Source: Meira nashicola (taxonomy: Eukaryota > Basidiomycota > Exobasidiomycetes > Exobasidiales > Brachybasidiaceae). Taken from it: a DNA stretch of 41,563 nt. Below the pieces are notes generated by a model. It was not told the DNA's origin, ran no database searches, and saw only the letters and a program-made list of their open reading frames with translations. The stretch covers positions 471,033 to 512,595 of the forward strand of contig BCJU01000003.1 in assembly GCA_001600355.1 (NCBI GenBank), in the 5' to 3' direction. Each line of letters opens with the position of its first letter. Position 1 is the first letter of the stretch. A program made the translations under genes and the position numbers. Shown here piece by piece: positions 28,591 through 38,187 of this stretch.

Positions 28591-31181
28591 GTGCACTGCG
28601 CTGTACATGTTAAAAGTTACGAGACAACTCTTGTGAATGAGGTATAAATATACTGACTCGGTGCCGTTCAACTAACTATACAGTAGTACTTACACATCTC
28701 CGGCGCAACGCACGCCGAATCTCAAACTGACTCAGGGCAGGCGTAATGACTGCAGAAAATTTTCCCAAAATTGAACTTACGTCCGAGTGTTTTAGGTGTG
28801 CATATGTACATGATACGATTCGGGCAAACAGTGAGGAATGAAAAGGTGAAACATAAGAAAACAGGGACGATCAATCTTGTTCAAGATGATCTCGAACAAA
28901 TGTGACCCCAAACATACATGCGTACACTCGTGCAATTATTACTGGAACTCAATCATTTTCGGTCCCTAATCAGAACCGATTATTTGGATTTTACATACGA
29001 GAAACATGTAGAAGATTTTTGTTTCTTGTTTATTGTTTCATGATGATCCCTACTTCTAGCCAATGCACATATGTCTACACTTTGATGGCTTGATGGCTTA
29101 GAATGGCTTCACTATGGCTTGAAATGAATGGTCTCTTATTGTAGAATATGTACAGTCACGAGGAAGTGTTGCTTTGTTCTTCAGAAGAATAAAAACTTTT
29201 TGCCGAAGAAGATTTTGATCCCTAGTTTGATATCATTGCGAATTAAACAAGAAAGAAAAAAAGGTGTGTATCACGGTTTGTCCCTATAACACAAAGTCAA
29301 CAATCCAGGCACGAATTCTGTATGTGCAGCCCAGCGCGTCATGATTCTCTTTTAGCAAGTTCGATTTGTAGCTCCGGTTATTAGCGTTAAAGAAGGAAAG
29401 AACGAACGGGTAAATCATGCACAATATATTGGGCACTCAACCACACTCTTTTCTACCCTATCCCTCTCACCTTATATTCGATGAACTTTTCCAATCGAAT
29501 GAATACGCTAATTTGAGCTATTTTCATCATACTAACCTTTTTAGCGGGGGCAAGATAGCGCGTATCATACTGTGAAGACCGGTCATGTGCTTTGCAACCC
29601 TATCTTGAAAGAACAAACTTTCTTGCCTAGACTCAGAATTGCCTTTTTTGGATAGGCTAAAATAGGTGATAATATATCATGCATAGAAAGTGGGTAAGTG
29701 CGTTTGCATGCGAAAGAATTAAATGGTAATAGGCAAAATGGTAAGACGACAAGCGAGGCAAGTTTAACGCTAAAAAAGAGGGGCGCATAACCATTTAAAT
29801 GCACATGTACTCTTTTTAGGAACAGCATATGCCGTGCCCGAGATTCGCCCTTATCCAGGCAATTCGGCCTGTGCAAGCTTTCCGTGCCCTGTGCATCAAA
29901 TGTTTTTTAAAACTGCGCTTACTAGAAATCATTTATGCAATGCAATAAGGGCGCTATCTTGTTCAACTATGCATTTCGTACGCGAATTCTTGTACTGTGT
30001 TTATGCCAATATCTGTTCCATTGAATTATATACTCTTGTTTACCTACGCCCATATGCGAGACCCGGAAAGATTTTATCCAAGAAAGACTAAACATACATG
30101 ACGCACTTTGGATTCAAATAATGTACACATGAACACATAAGTTCTGCAAACCTTTCGATTTCTCAATTCAAACTCCACTGCTATGATGCTATTTCTTACC
30201 CGTTTTACTTGAATATGAACCCACATTGAGATTGTTGCACTTTTATATGCGCACTTGCATAGTACCTTATCACATCTTTGGCCTTCAAGTGAAACTTTTT
30301 CTATGTGAAACTTGTATGTTATGATTGATTAGATATCCGTCCGCTCTAGCGAGACATTCGAAACATACATACTAAGCACGGGCACTGTAAACGCGCTTTT
30401 TGCCACAAATCAAACTGCAATTGCGCCCTTTTTTCCAATAAACCTTCCATTTCGGTAAAGGGGTAAAGCACGGCAGTATTTCCGATGAAAATCCAAAAGT
30501 TCGCCTTCTTACAACCCCCGTATAGCTGTGCTGTTCTCCGCCTTAAATTTTTTTTTCTTTTCTTGACAGCTGTAAATTGATTTCCGGAGGTAATGCAGGC
30601 GGAAACTCTGTCAGATAGCCATTTCACTAAATTTTAAAAACACTGTTGAACTGTCGGATCTTCGATCCTGCGGACAGGCAAGAGACAAAAAAAATCCTGG
30701 CCATATCCCTAGTGATCTTTCGTACATGCTGTCGGTATATGCGTGCATGAAACGAAACGTATGGCCTGAAGCATTACCATGATTCAAGTGATTGCTGCGA
30801 AGCTGGCCGCTGCTGCCTGATGTGATTGAATTAAACCGGGGATTCTGAATCCAAATGCAAAACATACATCTGGCAAACATACATACTTTACCATTACTAT
30901 AACATCTTCGAACAACGTTCTCACATATATTTATATATTGTGAACATCAAAACGAATTGACAAATTCCATTACCCTGCAACGAATAGACTTTCTTGAGTG
31001 ATTCAACTATCATCACTTCTCAACTTCAAACTACAGGTGTACGTTTAATCGCATTCAACAATATTTCATGTCGATAAAGCAAGAATAAAGTATTGTCAAA
31101 TCTTCATCAATTCTCTTTTTTTCTCTCGTGCCCATCGTATTCTATCCTATCCTACCTCATCTTCTTTTCATCTTTAACAAA

Positions 31182-32552
31182 ATGGCAGCCGTCGTAACAC
31201 AACAGTGGAATTATTCTACCTCGCAAGGTCACGTTCGATCTGCTTCTTCAAGCGGTGCAGTCAAGATGCAATCTTCCTCTTCATCGTCGAGAAAACATGC
31301 AGATATGTACGATCGATTTTACGGACACAGAGAGATTAGTGAATTATCAGAAAGTGTCATTTCTGCTTTATTCGCTTGTCCTCTCGATTCTACGTCTTCC
31401 TCAGTCAATGCACCTGTGGCCATTTCCAATTCTCAAACACGACCAACACCAAGACTTGCTGAATTCATCGCATATGCCCTTCATCGTACCCGCCTTCCTG
31501 ATGAGATCACTTTCCAAGCTCTCTTCTTATTGCGAAGGCTTAAAAGTCGATTCCCAGCAGCTCGTGGATCATCAGGTCATAGATTATTCATCTCTGCTTT
31601 GATGTTGGCAAGCAAATCATCTTGTGATGATACGTACTCCAACAAAAGCTGGACAATCGTTAGTCAAGGTTTGTTCTCCTTGCGAGAAGTTAATCAAATG
31701 GAAAGAGAATTATTTGGCTATTTGGGTTACAAGGTTAACGTTGAATATGAGGAATTGGAAGCCTTCACTTCGCTATTACAAGCTGGTGAAGTTGCTACCG
31801 TGGTAGACTTGAGCAACGGCACAACAGCACCGTCCAGTCCAATGGTGTCGGACGATGTTACAGCCGTCGGAACAAGTCAATCCGTTGATACGACCCCAAC
31901 AAAGATCGTACAACAACAATACCCACAAGCACCCGTAATGAGCCGTCATCATAGCGCTCAACATCGTGCACGGGCAAGTATGTCTGCCATCTATTCAAGG
32001 GCATCTAGTAGTGCTGCCGTCTCTCCAACGACTGTACCTGCCATGGCAAGTGCAAGTGCACCATCTGTTTGCGCAACGGATTCTTATGCATCCATGCACC
32101 CTGCTATGATGAATGCAGGTTTTGCAACTACACAAGCTGCTCGTGGAACATTTACGATGCAACAACAACAAAATATTTACGGACAATCGCAACCTGGTCT
32201 TCATCACCTTTCACCATCTATGGCTTCACTTTCATCTTCCCGTGGGTCTATCTCTTCCGTTGGCGGATATAGCATGACTCCAAGCCCAACTGGCTTGTCT
32301 CATTCGGAAAGCAGTAACAGCAGCAGAGCTTCACCTGATACCCCACCAGCCGAATTCGAAGCAAGTCCTTGGACTGATGACGGAAAAGCATCCTTTAGCG
32401 GTGAACCTGCAGGCACATACGATGATGAATATCAATTTTACCATCACAACATAAAACAACAACAGCAACAAAATGCACAACAGCAATACTATGGTACCGT
32501 TGCAGGTCAACAGGTGTATATCCCAGATGTGCATCCAGCTTATCAGCATTGA
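31182..32552 (+). CDS. Pcl-type (Pho85-partner) cyclin
   Basis: 456 aa from AAAATGGCAG at 31182. An upstream in-frame ATG at 31128 lies in a pyrimidine-rich leader and would add 18 hydrophobic residues, so it is less likely. A Ser-rich N-terminus leads to the cyclin box at about residues 90-195 (PRLAEFIAYALHRTRLPDEITFQALFLLRRLKSRF, LFISALMLASKSSCDDTYSNKSW, LREVNQMERELFGYLGYKVNV). These are hallmarks of PCL/PHO80-family cyclins, and the DDTYSNKSW segment is very typical of Pcl1/Pcl2. The C-terminal half is low complexity, Ser/Gln/Ala-rich and may carry degradation or phosphorylation sites. It would activate a Pho85-type CDK in G1, morphogenesis or phosphate signalling. The Pcl1/2 subgroup is more likely than Pho80. 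Confidence 0.88.
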   Translation: MAAVVTQQWNYSTSQGHVRSASSSGAVKMQSSSSSSRKHADMYDRFYGHREISELSESVISALFACPLDSTSSSVNAPVAISNSQTRPTPRLAEFIAYALHRTRLPDEITFQALFLLRRLKSRFPAARGSSGHRLFISALMLASKSSCDDTYSNKSWTIVSQGLFSLREVNQMERELFGYLGYKVNVEYEELEAFTSLLQAGEVATVVDLSNGTTAPSSPMVSDDVTAVGTSQSVDTTPTKIVQQQYPQAPVMSRHHSAQHRARASMSAIYSRASSSAAVSPTTVPAMASASAPSVCATDSYASMHPAMMNAGFATTQAARGTFTMQQQQNIYGQSQPGLHHLSPSMASLSSSRGSISSVGGYSMTPSPTGLSHSESSNSSRASPDTPPAEFEASPWTDDGKASFSGEPAGTYDDEYQFYHHNIKQQQQQNAQQQYYGTVAGQQVYIPDVHPAYQH

Positions 32553-32970
32553 ATACAACAAACATCTTTTTGTCATCATAGAACAATTCAATTTCAGCAC
32601 GCACGACGATTCTTTCTCTTTCTTGCAAGCAAATCCGTTTCATTTAATCTTTATAAAAAAAAAGAACAACCATTAAGCGCAATTCTTTTTGAATTTGCCG
32701 CCTGGTAAATCTAGACAATCACAATCATACTTTCGTTTTCAATCTTTACATTTTGGTCATTCTTATTTCCTTTGATTGGATTTGCTCCTCTTTGGATATT
32801 CTGCTATTACTACTTCTGCCCTTTGTGTTTTTATTCATCCCAAAAAGGTTTTCCCTCTTTTGATCTTGTGATCAACTACATGTACAATCTAGATGCTATT
32901 CTAATTCGATCGCAATCGCTTTTAATTCATTTGTCTTGAGTGTGTGCAAATATGATTACAGGAATGTTTA
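32553..32970. other. Convergent intergenic region, cyclin / nuclease
   Basis: 418 bp between two 3' ends. It is AT-rich with T-runs and an A-run at 32657 and is presumably terminator sequence for both genes. I see no RNA gene or conserved element. Confidence 0.4.
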
Positions 32971-34056
32971 TTAGCGGGAAGGTGGTGTTGGTAATCGTGC
33001 TGTCTTTGTTTGTTGTTGTTTGTTACGTTCACTAAAATCACGTACAATGATTTGACAATCAGTCACATCACATAAAGAAGGTGTATTGGTTTTTGTGGCA
33101 GGAGGGAAAAGCATCAAGCCAGCAGCCCTTTCAACAGATTCAACGGGAACCAAAAATTCCTTTAAAGGTTGTTCGTTTGGAATGATTGCATTTGGTAAAA
33201 CGAATGCGCTCAATGCGGTCCAATTAGAAGAAGAACCACTCAATCCAACTTTTCCTAAAAGGCCATTATTCGTTCCTGGATTGGAAGCAGGCAAAGCGGG
33301 AGAAGCAGATGAAGTGAGAGTACTGCGATCGCCAGGTCTGCCTTGAGCGTAAATGACTTTGGCAAAATGCGTCGGAACCGAAACAGAAGGAGGATTTCCG
33401 ATCACTTCATAATTCACTCTCCATTTACCGTCTTCTTGTAATCTTGGCAAATAAAGTGGAATTGTGAAAACGTATAAATTTTCAAATTTTGTCGTTAACC
33501 TTCTAACATAATCTTCCAAATGAGCCCAATAATCTCTATTGAAACCTTCGCCGATCTGAGGTGCAATATTGCTCAATAAGAATGTTTCATCCATTGCAAT
33601 TTGAGAAATCTTTGAATCAGCTGCAGGAACCATATGTCCACGATCGTAACCTGAACGAAAATAATCTGCATTCTTACTTCGAAATAAAAGTGGAATTCGA
33701 TCATCTTCTTTGAAAACACTTCTGCTACGATCGCCTCTTCCACCTTCAGAAGGAGGTGGTTTCAGATGAGCTGCTGTAATATGTTCGGCGGTCCAATGAG
33801 GATGTTTATGCATTCGATCGTATGCGCTTACATAAGAAACATGACGAAGGAAATCAGCTATAGGACCTGGATTGCCATGTATTAATCGATTATCCTCTGT
33901 TAGTGATTGGTGAGATGTAGTAGAAGTATGAATTGGTATTGTTGATGATTGTGGAATCGTTTTGATACTTTCTGGTTTATGCAAAAGCCATGCTCCTGTT
34001 GCTCCTACTGCCACACCACCGACGAATAATCCGGCTGAAAAAGCCGAAGCTGACAT
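32971..34056 (-). CDS. NUC1: Mitochondrial DNA/RNA non-specific endonuclease (EndoG/Nuc1)
   Basis: 361 aa from the ATG at 34056. An upstream in-frame ATG (34209) would add 51 residues, but MSASAFSAGLFVGGVAVGATGAWL is the expected membrane-anchoring N-terminus of Nuc1/EndoG. The betabetaalpha-metal nuclease core shows the DRGHM motif (D138-R139-G140-H141, H141 being the general base) and the metal-site SNIAPQ with N163, followed by FNRDYW (N173). A polar tail of about 60 residues follows. The family resides in the mitochondrial intermembrane space, degrades mitochondrial and, on release, nuclear DNA, and acts in recombination and cell death. A low-complexity loop (GNPGTNNGLLGK region) lies within the C-terminal third. 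Confidence 0.95.
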   Translation of the reverse strand: MSASAFSAGLFVGGVAVGATGAWLLHKPESIKTIPQSSTIPIHTSTTSHQSLTEDNRLIHGNPGPIADFLRHVSYVSAYDRMHKHPHWTAEHITAAHLKPPPSEGGRGDRSRSVFKEDDRIPLLFRSKNADYFRSGYDRGHMVPAADSKISQIAMDETFLLSNIAPQIGEGFNRDYWAHLEDYVRRLTTKFENLYVFTIPLYLPRLQEDGKWRVNYEVIGNPPSVSVPTHFAKVIYAQGRPGDRSTLTSSASPALPASNPGTNNGLLGKVGLSGSSSNWTALSAFVLPNAIIPNEQPLKEFLVPVESVERAAGLMLFPPATKTNTPSLCDVTDCQIIVRDFSERNKQQQTKTARLPTPPSR

Positions 34057-36013
34057 TGCCTCTTTCGTTTTCGGTAATCGAATACCACCCCGATTTGACC
34101 TCAAAGCTTTGTGTTGGTTACCATAAAAGCTTTTCGTTATCGGGAGGGTACACGGACCTTTGCTTATATAATAAAAATGTACTTTCAAAGACACAGCATA
34201 CACGTGCATGAACCAAATTTCTTTCTGTACAAATGCTACACGTGTTTTCCAGAATGCTTAGATAAAGCCAAATGCAACTTTGTACAAGTGTACAACGTCG
34301 TGATTGGCTAGCGTCGAGCACGTTCGCTCGAAAAAAGATGGCTTTGACGTGCATGAGCTTGCAGATCTTTATTACAGTTAAAGTTTTCACTGCTTTTTCG
34401 CCTGAAAGATGCAGTTTTAAAGCTAGTTACTCTATTCTATAGCCCTGGGGTCTAGATTCGGATTTTGGAGGGCAAGATTTTTTTTTCTGGAGGTTATCTT
34501 ATCGCGTTCGGGGATGACGAAGATGATGATGAAACCTTTTCACACTAATTTGGCTTATAAAATTCGGATGATTAATAATTACACATTCCCATAAAAGAGG
34601 AAGCTAAGAGGGAAAAAGTTGATCTAGAGACTAATTTAGACAAAAATGGGGTTTATGCTAAAGTTCATGCTGACCAAATAATTTATCATTTTCCGTCCAG
34701 TTGAAGATTTACAAATTTATGATCGCCGCGGCAGTTTGCATGAGAAATTAAAAAAAAGAGGTCAAATCGGCGGCTTTTGCGGTTCATTCGGATATCGTGA
34801 GAAACAATGAGCGGTATATATTCGGCTACAAATGTTCTGAAGAAGCCACGCCGTTGATTGTGTCGGTTGACATGGCACGTATGTACATACGTATATCAAA
34901 CAAAGAATATTTCTTCCTTTTTGCCAAGACAATTTTTTTGCGGATATAAATCATGCGAGGGGAGAATAATTGACGAATATGAATTTGATATTATATATAC
35001 ATACTGCTTAAGTTAGATCTTCATTTAATTGTTCCTGCGCTCATCTTACTCCAACCGAAATCGAGTTTTCGGGTAAGCATTTTCTTTCGGGTATTCCCAT
35101 ATATTATGCAACCAAGAACGTTCCCTTTGCTACCCTTCCTATTGCAGAGAGAGAGAAGACCAAAAAAAAACTTAATTATATCCCGGTCTAGATGTGATTG
35201 ATAAATACTTTTTTCGGAGTTTGCTTTCATTTTTTATCATATGTGCGTCTTCGAAGAAAAAGTGAAAAATGATTTACGCTAAACCAAAACATAACGCTAA
35301 AAGGTGGGCATCTGACGCGTATATAGATAGATACCTCTTTGAAAAAGGTAAAACTTCAGTCTGGACTCATTTCTTGAAAGTGGAAGAAACCATGCATGCG
35401 TGCATATGAATGTCAACATAAGAACGTGCGCACATTTAACATTTTGATGTTGAATGATAGCTATCACCCCACTTGATCAGTATCTTTGGGAGTTCATCAG
35501 GTACAAGTTAATTGGTTCTTCTATGCATCTCTTCTTCAATTTCATTCTAACAAATGTCCTTGCCGCCGCCGCATTCATCCGCCGATTTAACGCCCAGATT
35601 TTGTAACCGTTTTGCACTAGAGTAGGAAGAAAACAAGTTGAAATCTTTCGCCGCCTCGACCGCCGATTGGCAACTACGAATTCTCCTCATTTGCAACCTA
35701 CTTACATATTCATACTCACAATGTGGCGTTTGAATGAATTAAAGTGCTCTTTTATTTCGCTGTTTTATGCATAAAGTCTCAAACGATGGCAATTTTTTTT
35801 GCAAGACTGGAAGGCTACCTCAATCTGATCAACAAAAATGACCGAATGAGCGGTGATTGTATTCGATCTTGATCTCCTATAACGCATAAAGGGTATGATG
35901 CAAAACCTTCTTAAAGGCGACTTTTTCATTTCATAACTTTTCCTCCCTCCCCAGGATCTACCTCATCATTACCCTCCTTCTTCCTTCTTCCATTTTAGAA
36001 TTTTTCTTTCAAG
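34057..36013. promoter_or_regulatory. Divergent intergenic region, NUC1 / PHO84-like
   Basis: 1.96 kb with no supported gene. CACGTG occurs at 34201 and 34239, with single-mismatch variants CACGTT (34319) and CACGTC (34346, minus). A 16-bp perfect palindrome ACGTATGTACATACGT lies at 34877-34892, and ACGCGT at 35315. The last 60 bp before the PHO84-like ATG are pyrimidine-rich, as in strongly expressed fungal genes. CACGTG is the Pho4 word, which would suit a phosphate-regulated permease, but the two perfect copies lie closer to NUC1 than to the permease. Confidence 0.45.
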
Positions 36014-37687
36014 ATGGCTTTCGGTGCTGATCTTGATGCATATCAAAATGCATCCACTTCTTTGGCTTTGATCGAAAAGCGTCGTAACAATAGCTTTTTG
36101 GGTATCTCATGGCCTGAAATCAAACTTTTGATGATCGCAGGTGTGGGTTTCTTGATGGACGCTTATGATTTGTTCATCATCAACATGATCTATGCTATCA
36201 TTCTTCAAACTTATCCTAAATTTTACACTCGTAAAACAAACAAGAACATCGATTGGGGATTGGATGGTGGTGTTTTGAAAGCTTCGGCTAACATCGGTAA
36301 CGTTTTGGGTCAATTAATCTTTGGTTTCTTTGGTGATTACTTTGGTCGTTCAGCCGTTTACGGTAAAGAATTGATTGTTACCATTGTTGGTGTAATTATG
36401 ATCATCTCTGCTCCTGATTACCTCGGCGGTGATGGTGTCACTTATTGGATCTTTGCTTTCCGTGTTTTGATGGGTATCGGTATCGGTGGAGATTACCCAA
36501 TGTCAGCTTCCGTTGTTTCTGATCGTTCAAATTTGAAGAATCGCGGTCGTATGTTATCCATCATTTTCTCAAATCAAGGTTGGGGTAACTTGTTAGGTGC
36601 TCTTTTGGCCGTCATTGTTATCGCTTGTTACCGTGGACCAGTCGTTGCCGGTGACACTCACAAACTTTCTGGCGCTTGGCGTATCTTGCAAGGTTTGGCT
36701 TTGATCCCAGCCTTTGCTGTCTTGTACTTCCGTTTGACTTTAGTCGAATCTACTCGTTTCACTCAAGCTCGTGCAATTCAAGATGATCCTGAATTGTTGA
36801 ACAAAGCAAGCGCTGCAGGTGTCATTGTTAGTGAAGAAGATGATCTTCAATCCGGCAAAGGTTCTGAACAAGGAAGTTTACATTTGGAAAACAAGGCTGT
36901 CGGTATGACCGGTATCGTTGGACAAAAGCCAAAGAACGAATTCTTTGAATATTTCTCTAACCCTCGTCACGCAATGTACTTGTTCGGTTGTGCTGCTTGT
37001 TGGTTCTTGGTCGATATCACTTTCTACGGTATCAACTTGAACCAATCTACTATTCTATCCGCCATTGGTTTCTCAAACCCCAACGGTGTTACTCGTGGTG
37101 AAAAGGCATACTCTAAATTGATGAAGACAGCAACAGGTAATTTGATCATCACAGTTGCAGGTTTCCTGCCAGGTTACTTCTTCACCATTGCTCTCGTTGA
37201 CGTTATCGGTCGTAAGCCAATTCAAATCATGGGCTTCTTGATGAACGCTTTATTCTTGGGTATCTTGGCAGGCAAGTTCAACGAATACGCTCCACACACC
37301 AACCAAATTTTCCCATTGTTCGTCTTTTTGCAATTCTTCTTCAACTTTGGAGCCAACGCAACAACTTTCTTATACCCCGTCGAAATCTTCCCGACTGCCG
37401 TTCGTTCAACTGCTCACGGTTTCTGTGCTGCCTGCGGTAAATGTGGTGCCATTTTGGCCTCTTTGTTGTTCTCTTACCTTTCTGATCCAACTCGTATTGG
37501 TACACAAAACGTCTTTTGGATCTTCTTTGGAATCTCCATTTTGGGCGCAATAATTTCTTTTGTGACATTAAAAGAAACAAAAGGCTTTGATCCGGATGAG
37601 GACTACCGTCGTGAACTCGCTGAAAAGGCAGGTCTCGGTCAAGAGACAAGAGCTGCTCTCAAGAACCACAATGATGAATCACCCTAA
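36014..37687 (+). CDS. PHO84: High-affinity inorganic phosphate:H+ symporter (PHO84-like)
   Basis: 557 aa, no intron, MFS phosphate:H+ symporter (PHS) family with 12 helices. Helix 1 has GVGFLMDAYDLFIINMI, the helix 2-3 loop has FGFFGDYFGR, and the substrate-region signature GIGIGGDYPMSASVVSDRSN lies in helix 4. A central cytosolic loop (about 255-310) is rich in Glu, Ser and Gln. The C-terminal half keeps PVEIFPTAVRSTAHG. It imports phosphate at the plasma membrane. Its codons are visibly different from the neighbours, with many GGT, ATC, TTC, GTC, TTG and AAG in place of ATT, TTA and GAA-rich runs, as expected for a highly expressed gene. Vacuolar phosphate or glycerophosphodiester transport are less likely alternatives. 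Confidence 0.94.
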   Translation: MAFGADLDAYQNASTSLALIEKRRNNSFLGISWPEIKLLMIAGVGFLMDAYDLFIINMIYAIILQTYPKFYTRKTNKNIDWGLDGGVLKASANIGNVLGQLIFGFFGDYFGRSAVYGKELIVTIVGVIMIISAPDYLGGDGVTYWIFAFRVLMGIGIGGDYPMSASVVSDRSNLKNRGRMLSIIFSNQGWGNLLGALLAVIVIACYRGPVVAGDTHKLSGAWRILQGLALIPAFAVLYFRLTLVESTRFTQARAIQDDPELLNKASAAGVIVSEEDDLQSGKGSEQGSLHLENKAVGMTGIVGQKPKNEFFEYFSNPRHAMYLFGCAACWFLVDITFYGINLNQSTILSAIGFSNPNGVTRGEKAYSKLMKTATGNLIITVAGFLPGYFFTIALVDVIGRKPIQIMGFLMNALFLGILAGKFNEYAPHTNQIFPLFVFLQFFFNFGANATTFLYPVEIFPTAVRSTAHGFCAACGKCGAILASLLFSYLSDPTRIGTQNVFWIFFGISILGAIISFVTLKETKGFDPDEDYRRELAEKAGLGQETRAALKNHNDESP

Positions 37688-38187
37688 AAAGTTATACAAA
37701 TAGACAGTTTGTATTAAGTTTCTCTTCGTCATGTATATCTTACCATGTGCAAAGATTTCTATTCAAAATTATTTTCTTTAAAATCTATTGGGCTCCTTTT
37801 TATCATCTTTTTATCATACCTCGATCAATGCAAATGACATGCGTATAATAATGTTTAACATTGCGTGCTAATTGTATGAATGGTAAATTCGAAAATTAGC
37901 TCTATGATACGAAATGTAGATATCATAAAGGTGGCAGTGAGGTTTGAGTCTCTTTTATCAAATGCCTAGCTAGTAACTCATCCTAACCTTAAATAATTCA
38001 TTCTTGTCGTGGCAAGAAAGAAGACCTTTCTCCAAAATAAGTGCCAAGTGCTATGTTCTGCATTTATCGGACTTAAACTCCTTTGATAGATAATCAAGAT
38101 TTATTTTGCTTTGCTTTTTCTATTCTTCTGCTATTAATTCTACAAATGAAACAGCTCAAGGAACAATACAGTGATCATCATGATCTT
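37688..38187. other. Convergent intergenic region, PHO84-like / Tpa1-like
   Basis: 500 bp between two 3' ends, AT-rich, with no gene, RNA or repeat recognised. It presumably contains both terminators. Confidence 0.4.

Larger units (their letters stand above)
27371..31181. other. 3.8-kb gene-free tract upstream of the cyclin gene
   Basis: No reading frame here resembles a known family, and I find no tRNA B-box or other RNA gene. The short frames present are AT-rich and unconserved in look. The tract carries six AAACATACAT 10-mers in one orientation, a 20-bp direct repeat, and perfect palindromes near 28563-28590. The first part must hold the SEC14 terminator and the last few hundred bases the cyclin promoter and leader. 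Long upstream regions are common for regulated cyclin genes. A small regional centromere or an unannotated long ncRNA are alternatives that I cannot test. Confidence 0.5.

Noticed and set aside
29583..30880. Several 85-97-residue frames in the gene-free tract
   Set aside because: They have no recognisable domain, no supporting splice pattern linking them, and lengths expected by chance in this much sequence.
27371..31181. tRNA or other small RNA genes
   Set aside because: I looked for GGTTCGANTCC-type B-boxes and cloverleaf-compatible ends on both strands and found none convincing; an Infernal/tRNAscan search would settle it.
3661..35320. Single ACGCGT words as cell-cycle sites (3661, 7953, 12615, 12664, 15349, 15385, 35315)
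   Set aside because: Their number is about what base composition predicts over 41 kb; only the triple array at 24212 stands out.
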